Assembly (NCBI RefSeq): GCF_014288115.1
Contig: NZ_JACOOK010000005.1
Coordinates: forward strand, 1 to 64,000
DNA: 64,000 nt
Reading direction: 5' to 3'
Source: Alistipes_A hominis
GTDB taxonomy: Bacteria > Bacteroidota > Bacteroidia > Bacteroidales > Rikenellaceae
Below, piece by piece: positions 58,799-64,000 of this stretch. The position numbers were made by a program, and so were the translations under genes. The notes under the pieces were generated by a model. It was not told the origin of the DNA, did not search any database, and saw only the letters and a list, made by a program, of their open reading frames with translations. Positions within the stretch are counted from its first letter, which is position 1; each line of letters begins with the position of its first letter.

Positions 58799-60499
58799 TT
58801 ATTCGTTGGTGGTGATATTGATTCCTCCGCTCTTGCGAAGTTTCAGCGTCAGCTTGGCCTGCTGATCCGGTCGCAGGTGCCGTCCGGCCAGCGCGTCGTC
58901 GCAATAAGCTTCGAGCCGGATGCGGAGGTTACGGGCATTTTTCATTTTAGGCATGTCCGCTTCTGTAATGACGAACGATACATCGCTGACTTCGCCGTCG
59001 GTTCCCAGACCGCCGCCCTTGACCTTTTGCGGCTCGAAATCGATTCCGACCGGAACGTCCGCCGCATCCGTAACGATCAGGTTCATATCGAAATTCAGCG
59101 GCAGGGAGTTGGTCACACGACCGTAAATTTCGGCCGAGCCGCCGGAAAACAGGTAATCGATCAGATCCGCGTCGAATACTTCGTCGACCGTCTGATCGGT
59201 CTGTCCTCGGAAATCGGCGGCGGGAGCGAGCGGAATCTCGGCCGTGTAGGCGATCCGGGCGAAAGCGTCTTTCGGATAGAAGCAGGCGCGCGAATCGGTC
59301 AAGTCGGTATCCGTGCGTACCTCCGTACGAATCGCTATATCGTCCGGAGAGATCCGGATCAGATCGTTGACCGGACATGCCGTGAATGTATATTCCGCCG
59401 GAACGTCACGGTCGGAAGCGCCGAGCCAGATGTTGCTGACGGCGGTTTGTCCGTAAGCGCCGGGAGCATTCATCGTGATGCGGTCGACCGTAACCGACTC
59501 CGTAGCGCCGGAGCGATCGTTGACCGAAGTCATCGCGAACGATGCCCGTAGCGGGATCCCGATGTTGCTCTGCGCCGTCAGCCGGATGCGCGGATCGGCA
59601 AAGCTCAGCACGTTGTCGTCGCCGTCGAACAGGTCGTCGAGTCCTTCGGTCGCGATATCAACCTGTCCCGCCGTAAAATTATCGTCGATCAATCCGTAAA
59701 TCACCCGGAAGTCGGGCGACGAGATCCCCCCTGAAATTCGGAGCCCGGGACTCCCCGAAACGGACAGCGAAGAACCCTTTTTGATCCGGAGCGAAGCGTT
59801 ATACGCGATCCGGTCGTCCGCGCCGACGACCGCTTTTTGCAACAGGAGGCGTACCGTTTTCTGGCTGCCGGCCAGTTCCCGCATCGGGATCGTACAAGTA
59901 TATTCGGAACCGGTGAAACTGCCATCCTGCCCGGTTTCGGCAGCCAGGCGGTATCCTTCCGGGAAAGATGCGCGGAACACCATTTCGGCATCTCCGCCGT
60001 CGAGCCGAAGGTTGTCGACGGAAAGTTCCAGTCCGAGGCGCGACGCCCCGTTGCGGTTATCGAACAGAACGGAATCGAGCCGGGCGATATCGTCCGTCGT
60101 CAGGTTGAGTTCGACGGCGGATTCGCCGAGTTCGATCTCGGCATCCTCCGGATAATCGTGGGGATGTTTTCCCGGGACGAGCGGAATGTCGAGCCGGGAT
60201 TCCGGAAATTCGGAATCCCCGAAACCCACTCCGCCGGGCATATCCACGTCGATCCCGCCGGAATACCGCGCCACGTAATTTCCGGCGTCGTCGATCGTGA
60301 TCTCGTCGTTATCCCCGACGTTGATAATATCTCCCGCAGAAATAACTCCCGTCCCGAGCGGCAGGGTCAGGTCGTTTCCGATCGTAATATCGTCCGTATC
60401 CAGATCGGACAGATCGTATTGCTTGTCGATACACGAATATTGCCCCGCGAAAATTGCAAGAACAGCAATTCTGCAGGCTCCTCGTAGTATATTTACCAT
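58799..60499 (-). CDS. Large beta-rich lipoprotein of unknown function
   Basis: The 566-residue product has a lipoprotein-like N-terminus (IAVLAIFAGQYSC, lipid Cys near residue 23) followed by a D-rich start IDKQYDLSDLDTDDITIGNDLTLPLG. The remainder is beta-rich with repeated short sandwich-like elements. The start IDK.YDLSD.DTD is common in Bacteroidota lipoproteins of unknown role. Its 3' neighbour is the DUF5723 outer-membrane-like gene (36-base gap), so the two may form one surface or outer-membrane complex (inference). Confidence 0.8.
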   Translation of the reverse strand: MVNILRGACRIAVLAIFAGQYSCIDKQYDLSDLDTDDITIGNDLTLPLGTGVISAGDIINVGDNDEITIDDAGNYVARYSGGIDVDMPGGVGFGDSEFPESRLDIPLVPGKHPHDYPEDAEIELGESAVELNLTTDDIARLDSVLFDNRNGASRLGLELSVDNLRLDGGDAEMVFRASFPEGYRLAAETGQDGSFTGSEYTCTIPMRELAGSQKTVRLLLQKAVVGADDRIAYNASLRIKKGSSLSVSGSPGLRISGGISSPDFRVIYGLIDDNFTAGQVDIATEGLDDLFDGDDNVLSFADPRIRLTAQSNIGIPLRASFAMTSVNDRSGATESVTVDRITMNAPGAYGQTAVSNIWLGASDRDVPAEYTFTACPVNDLIRISPDDIAIRTEVRTDTDLTDSRACFYPKDAFARIAYTAEIPLAPAADFRGQTDQTVDEVFDADLIDYLFSGGSAEIYGRVTNSLPLNFDMNLIVTDAADVPVGIDFEPQKVKGGGLGTDGEVSDVSFVITEADMPKMKNARNLRIRLEAYCDDALAGRHLRPDQQAKLTLKLRKSGGINITTNE

Positions 60500-60532
60500 G
60501 TCGTTCGGGATTAGCGTATGTAACAGGATACG

Positions 60533-60553
60533 AAAAAACCGCTCTATGAGCGG
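60533..60553 (-). terminator. Terminator after tRNA-Gly
   Basis: CCGCTC / GAGCGG stem with a 3-base loop and a run of six T (complement 60533-60538) on the minus strand, 15 bases after the tRNA. Confidence 0.75.
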
Positions 60554-60567
60554 CCCTGTGAAATCAG

Positions 60568-60640
60568 AGCGGAAGACGAGATTCGAACCCGCGACCCTTA
60601 GCTTGGAAGGCTAATGCTCTACCGACTGAGCTACTTCCGC
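60568..60640 (-). tRNA. tRNA-Gly (UCC)
   Basis: A 73-base tRNA on the minus strand: acceptor GCGGAAG / CTTCCGC, anticodon arm TTAGC-CTTCCAA-GCTAA with anticodon TCC, T-loop GGTTCGAATC. No CCA encoded. It is the second of a Tyr-Gly pair. Confidence 0.95.
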
Positions 60641-60671
60641 AAAATCATGCCGGTATACACCGGATTACGTG

Positions 60672-60754
60672 TGGGCGGAGATGGATTCGAACCACCGAAG
60701 TCGAAAGACAGCAGATTTACAGTCTGCCCCATTTGGCCACTCTGGTATCCGCCC
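60672..60754 (-). tRNA. tRNA-Tyr (GUA)
   Basis: An 83-base class II tRNA: acceptor GGGCGGA / TCCGCCC, anticodon loop in CAGACTGTAAATCTG (anticodon GTA), long variable arm and T-loop GGTTCGAATC. It sits 31 bases upstream of tRNA-Gly in one transcript. No CCA encoded. Confidence 0.95.
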
Positions 60755-60808
60755 GTTTTATAAGAACCGTTTCGAAAAACCGCCGCCGTTTTCCCAGCCC
60801 GGCGGGCA

Positions 60809-60840
60809 CAAAAGTAAAAACGATTTTTGAATTCTGCAAC
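60809..60840 (-). promoter_or_regulatory. Promoter for tRNA-Tyr/tRNA-Gly
   Basis: GTTG, a 20-base spacer and TACTTTTG on the minus strand, about 55 bases before tRNA-Tyr. Confidence 0.65.
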
Positions 60841-60960
60841 GACCATACGCTGTTTATCGAACTTTTATACGTATTTTATCGTTTCGCAGCACGTTTCGCC
60901 GCATCTATAAATCTTGCAATAAGCCATTTAGGCACCTAATCGCATTCCCGGACAAAATGA

Positions 60961-60996
60961 AATCCGGAAATCCGCGCCGAAGCGGATTTCCGGATT
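60961..60996. other. Orphan 15-bp perfect hairpin upstream of hddA promoter
   Basis: AATCCGGAAATCCGC / GCGGATTTCCGGATT arms with a 6-base loop. On the minus strand it is followed by TTTCATTTTG; no minus-strand gene ends here. The 296-base stretch between tRNA-Tyr and hddA contains otherwise only the tRNA promoter and the hddA -7 element. Confidence 0.5.
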
Positions 60997-61021
60997 CCGG
61001 AGGTCGTGTCGATAAATGCGT

Positions 61022-61029
61022 TATATTTG
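61022..61029 (+). promoter_or_regulatory. Promoter -7 element for the hddA operon
   Basis: TATATTTG, exact TAnnTTTG, 21 bases before the ATG at 61051. Confidence 0.6.
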
Positions 61030-61050
61030 TACCTGTCAAAAATCGCAGAC

Positions 61051-62070
61051 ATGATTTATCGAAGCAAGGCCCCGCTACGAATCGGCTTCGCCGGCGGAGG
61101 AACGGATGTCAGTCCCTATTCGGATATTTACGGCGGAGCCGTCCTGAACGCGACGATCTCCCTCTATGCTCGCGCCAGCATCGAACCGCTGTCCGAACGG
61201 AAAATCGTCTTGCAGACGCTCGATCAGGGACTCGCCTCTGAATACGGCCTGCACGGGGATCTGCCGATCGACGGAAATATGGATCTGCTGAAAGCCGTCT
61301 GCAATCATTTCCGCAGCCGTCACCGGATCGACGGGGGATTCCGCTTGTGCACCTATGTGGACGCTCCGGCCGGATCGGGACTCGGATCGTCGTCGACGCT
61401 GGCGGTAGCCATTGCCGGTGCATTCGTAGAGTGGCTCAGGCTGCCGTTGGGCAGTTACGATATCGCCAGTCTGGCCTACCGGATCGAACGGGGCGAACTG
61501 GGGATGGCCGGCGGAAAGCAGGATCAGTACGCCGCCACGTTCGGAGGCTTCAATTACATGGAATTTTTCAAGGACGATAAAGTGATCGTCAATCCGCTCC
61601 GGGTGGACAAGGCTTGCACTAACGAACTGGAGAATAATCTGTTACTTTTTTACACATCGCAAAGCAGGATCTCCGCCAGAATCATCGAAGAGCAGCAGCG
61701 CAACGTGACGAACAACGACAGGGACTCCGTCGGGGCGATGCATGTCATCAAAGAGCAGGCGACCGAAATGAAGGAAGCGCTGCTGACCGGACGGATCGAC
61801 CGGATCGGGGAGTTGCTGCACGAAGGGTTCGTCTACAAAAAAAAGATGGCCTCTTCGATATCGAACCCGCTGATCGACCGGATCTACGAAACGGCGCTCG
61901 AAGCCGGCGCGCTGGGCGGCAAGGTACTCGGAGCCGGCGGCGGCGGGTTCATGGTCTTCTATTGCCCGGATTTCAAGCGCTACCAGGTCATGCAGTCGCT
62001 CGCCCCGTTCAACGGGATTTTCAAAACTTATCAATTCGTAAACGACGGTTTATTTACATGGAGTATATGA
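61051..62070 (+). CDS. hddA: D-glycero-alpha-D-manno-heptose 7-phosphate kinase
   Basis: The product (339 residues) is a GHMP kinase starting MIYRSKAPLRIGFAGGGTDV with the ATP-binding motif APAGSGLGSSSTLAVA (about 109-124). It also has MAGGKQDQYAATFGGFNYME and the C-terminal motif GGKVLGAGGGGFMVF, as in HddA-type heptose kinases. It phosphorylates D-alpha-D-heptose 7-phosphate at C1. The upstream start at 61006 crosses the promoter and is not used. The stop overlaps the hddC start (ATGA), so the genes are coupled. Confidence 0.9.
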   Translation: MIYRSKAPLRIGFAGGGTDVSPYSDIYGGAVLNATISLYARASIEPLSERKIVLQTLDQGLASEYGLHGDLPIDGNMDLLKAVCNHFRSRHRIDGGFRLCTYVDAPAGSGLGSSSTLAVAIAGAFVEWLRLPLGSYDIASLAYRIERGELGMAGGKQDQYAATFGGFNYMEFFKDDKVIVNPLRVDKACTNELENNLLLFYTSQSRISARIIEEQQRNVTNNDRDSVGAMHVIKEQATEMKEALLTGRIDRIGELLHEGFVYKKKMASSISNPLIDRIYETALEAGALGGKVLGAGGGGFMVFYCPDFKRYQVMQSLAPFNGIFKTYQFVNDGLFTWSI

Positions 62071-62783
62071 GTATGGAACAACGCGAAGGAATCGTACTGG
62101 CGGGAGGCCTCGGAACGCGCCTGCGCAGCGTGGTCAGCGATCTGCCCAAATGCATGGCGCCCGTGGCGGGACGTCCTTTTTTGTACTATTTGTTAAAATA
62201 TATGGAAGTCCGGCGCTTTACGCGCGTGGTACTCGCCCTCGGCTACATGCACGAATCGGTGCAGCGGTGGCTCGCCGGCGAAAAATGGGATTTTGAGATA
62301 CGCTGCTCGCTGGAGGAAACTCCTCTGGGAACGGGCGGAGCCGTCCGGCAGGCGCTGAGCCGGACGGACGGAGACGAAGTCTATATCCTGAACGGGGACA
62401 CGTTCTTCGACGTCGATACGGACGAAATGGCCCGCGTACACCGGGCGAGCGGAGCCGCCGCGACGATCGCGCTGAAACCGATGACCGATTTCTCGCGTTA
62501 CGGCGTAGTCGAAACCGATCCGCAGGGGAGGATCGTCGCGTTCCGCGAAAAAAAATACTGCCCGCGCGGACAGATCAACGGCGGCGTCTACCTGGTCGAC
62601 AAAAAATCGGGACTGCTGGACTTCCCGTCCGAACGGTTCTCGTTCGAAACGGATATTTTGCAGCAACGGGTGCGGGATTGTCTGCTCACCGGATATGCGA
62701 GCGACGGTTATTTCATCGACATCGGCATTCCTGAAGATTACGAAAAAGCCGATACGGATTTCAAAACGCTGTTTCCGCGATGA
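62067..62783 (+). CDS. hddC: D-glycero-alpha-D-manno-heptose 1-phosphate guanylyltransferase
   Basis: The product (238 residues from ATG 62067) is a sugar nucleotidyltransferase: EGIVLAGGLGTRLRSVVSDLPKCMAPVAGRPFL (GTP-binding and magnesium loop), LEETPLGTGGAVRQAL, YILNGDTFFDV and a FIDIGIPEDYEKA end. In an hddA-hddC-gmhB order it forms GDP-heptose from the 1-phosphate. ATGA overlaps link it to hddA and to gmhB. ATGs at 62058 and 62073 are alternatives. Nucleotide specificity (GDP versus ADP) is inferred from the order of genes. Confidence 0.87.
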   Translation: MSMEQREGIVLAGGLGTRLRSVVSDLPKCMAPVAGRPFLYYLLKYMEVRRFTRVVLALGYMHESVQRWLAGEKWDFEIRCSLEETPLGTGGAVRQALSRTDGDEVYILNGDTFFDVDTDEMARVHRASGAAATIALKPMTDFSRYGVVETDPQGRIVAFREKKYCPRGQINGGVYLVDKKSGLLDFPSERFSFETDILQQRVRDCLLTGYASDGYFIDIGIPEDYEKADTDFKTLFPR

Positions 62784-63316
62784 CCGTGCAAACCGCTTTC
62801 GACACGCTGTTTCTGGATAGGGACGGGGTCATCAACGTACTGCGTCCGCACGATTACGTCAAATCGTGGGACGAATTCGAATTTACCGATGGAGCGATCG
62901 AAGCGCTGAGGATGCTGAGTCCGCTTTTCCGGCATATCGTCGTCGTCACCAATCAGCGCGGCGTCGGGAAAGGAGTGATGACCGAAGAGGCCCTGCGAAC
63001 GATCCACCGGAGAATGATCGAAGCGGTCGCCGCCGGCGGAGGCCGGATCGACGCCGTTTACTACTGTGCCGACCGGAACGAAGACAGCCCGAACCGGAAG
63101 CCGAATACCGGTATGGCCCTGCAAGCCCGCAGGGACTTTCCGGACATCGATTTTTCGAAGACCATACTGGTCGGCGACAGCGGCAGCGACATGGAGTTCG
63201 GCCGGAGAATCGGAGCCCGAACGGTGCTGATACATCCGGACGATCCCTCCGCGGCGTTCGGATCCTTGTACGATTTTTCGCTGCGGTACTGCGAAGAACA
63301 CGGTTCTGGAGTTTAA
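62780..63316 (+). CDS. gmhB: Heptose 1,7-bisphosphate 7-phosphatase (HAD-IIIA)
   Basis: The 178-residue HAD phosphatase has the nucleophile motif LFLDRDGVIN, motif II VVVTNQRGVGKG, a conserved KPNTGM and motif III/IV ILVGDSGSDMEFG. The enzyme removes the 7-phosphate from heptose 1,7-bisphosphate. It overlaps hddC by ATGA. gmhA, the isomerase that starts the route, is not in the window. Confidence 0.9.
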   Translation: MTVQTAFDTLFLDRDGVINVLRPHDYVKSWDEFEFTDGAIEALRMLSPLFRHIVVVTNQRGVGKGVMTEEALRTIHRRMIEAVAAGGGRIDAVYYCADRNEDSPNRKPNTGMALQARRDFPDIDFSKTILVGDSGSDMEFGRRIGARTVLIHPDDPSAAFGSLYDFSLRYCEEHGSGV

Positions 63317-63404
63317 AAAACGCGAAACCGCTCGGATCATACCGCAGCCGAATCTCTCCTGCGGTCGAATTACGGAGAAGCAGATATTCCGAACGAGCAA
63401 AAAC

Positions 63405-63435
63405 ATTGTCGATCCGGATCTTATGCGTACATTTG
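63405..63435 (+). promoter_or_regulatory. Promoter for the DUF3575 gene
   Basis: ATTG, a 19-base spacer and TACATTTG (63428-63435), 37 bases before the ATG at 63473. Confidence 0.6.
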
Positions 63436-63472
63436 TTCCGTAAACGAATCCGATCCATAACAGCCCCTTTGC

Positions 63473-64000
63473 ATGAAACCGATCCTGAAGACTCTTTTGA
63501 TCCTGTTCGCGTTATCGCTGCCGACGCAGCGGCTCGACGCCCAGATCTACGCGAAACTGAACGGCCTTTACGCCTTGGTGGGCGTTATCAATCCGGCCGT
63601 GGAGTTCACCGTTTCTCCGAAATCGACTTTCCAGACCGAAATCGTTTTTTCTCCCTGGAAATACGTCAACGACCACGGTGTCGACAAGCCGATGAAATTC
63701 GGAATTCTCATGACCGAATACCGCCGCTATTTCAAGCAACACAACCGGGGCTGGTATCTCGGCGCCAACATGGGCATGATGGGATTCAAAATGTCGAAAC
63801 CGCAGTTTTCGGACGGCTGGTTCCTCGAAAACCGGTACAGCAAAGGGTACGGGATGATGATCGGTATCTGCGGCGGCTTCGAATACCAGTTCGCCGACCG
63901 TTGGCTGCTGGACGCCTATTTCGGATGGTCATACATGCTAAGCTGGTACAACGGTTATAGCCTCGACGGCACGATCGACCTGTATCCCCACCGTCCCGTA
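63473..64000 (+). CDS. DUF3575 family outer-membrane-type protein (partial)
   Basis: The frame starts at ATG 63473 and runs off the right edge of the window; 176 codons are visible. It opens with a signal peptide (MKPILKTLLILFALSLPTQRLDA) and then beta-rich segments (IYAKLNGLYALVGVINPAVEFTVSPKSTFQTEIVFSPW, KFGILMTEYRRYFKQHNRGWYLGANMGMMGFKM). These are characteristic of DUF3575 proteins, outer-membrane barrels of Bacteroidota with unknown function. The C-terminus is not present here. Confidence 0.8.
   Translation, partial: MKPILKTLLILFALSLPTQRLDAQIYAKLNGLYALVGVINPAVEFTVSPKSTFQTEIVFSPWKYVNDHGVDKPMKFGILMTEYRRYFKQHNRGWYLGANMGMMGFKMSKPQFSDGWFLENRYSKGYGMMIGICGGFEYQFADRWLLDAYFGWSYMLSWYNGYSLDGTIDLYPHRPV

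Overview
The window looks like chromosome of a gut-type Bacteroidota of the order Bacteroidales, most like the Rikenellaceae/Alistipes group. The evidence is the recurrent Bacteroidota promoter -7 element TAnnTTTG a short distance upstream of many genes, and lineage-typical families (NVEALA peptide, DUF5606, DUF5723, DUF2851, DUF4861, GSCFA, DUF3575, long SecA, GH92). The GC content is fairly high, which produces many long antisense shadow frames. The genus is an inference from style; no rRNA is present.

Layout. 1-3.9 kb: end of an MG2/TonB-type surface protein, then a small accessory module with an NVEALA-type peptide gene overlapping a beta-propeller lipoprotein gene, divergent from a histidine kinase/response regulator pair. 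3.9-20 kb: housekeeping genes: DUF2795, cobalamin adenosyltransferase, a shortened HSPF protein, a BaiN-type flavoprotein, nusB, DUF1573, yajC, an acyl-CoA carboxyltransferase with its biotin carrier, ispE, GSCFA, a phosphatase, an Fe-S operon (sufE, MIP18-like, DUF2851) and secA. 20-28.7 kb: a threonine operon (thrA ... apgM-like, thrC) that contains three carbohydrate genes (a five-bladed-propeller glycosidase, rhaD, an esterase). 29-38.7 kb: a uronic-acid polysaccharide locus (GH5-like, DUF4861, kduD, kduI, LacI regulator, GH88, a broken BNR_4 gene, a heparinase II/III-type lyase) with a matched pair of LacI-type operators at the divergent promoters. 38.7-53.4 kb: GNAT, cupin, glycogen branching enzyme, POT transporter, acetyl-xylan esterase, MBL hydrolase, a B12-type radical SAM protein, an SDR, uvrA, a lytic transglycosylase and a CvfB-like protein. 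53.4-57.3 kb: a small unknown gene, a structured RNA that resembles the Bacteroidales 6S-like RNA, a GH92 mannosidase, a decayed TMEM175-type gene and tRNA-Thr. 57.3-64 kb: DUF5723, a large lipoprotein, tRNA-Gly and tRNA-Tyr, a GDP-heptose operon (hddA, hddC, gmhB) and the start of a DUF3575 membrane protein.

How it fits together. Cobalamin adenosyltransferase and the carboxyltransferase/biotin carrier pair suit a propionate/methylmalonyl-CoA metabolism. Kdu enzymes, GH88 and the lyase form a pathway from an unsaturated uronide to 2-keto-3-deoxygluconate. The most unusual spots are the peptide/propeller/two-component module, whose kinase has a sharp base-composition break and whose promoter carries three 11-bp-phased repeats, and the structured RNA with a nearby inverted partial copy.
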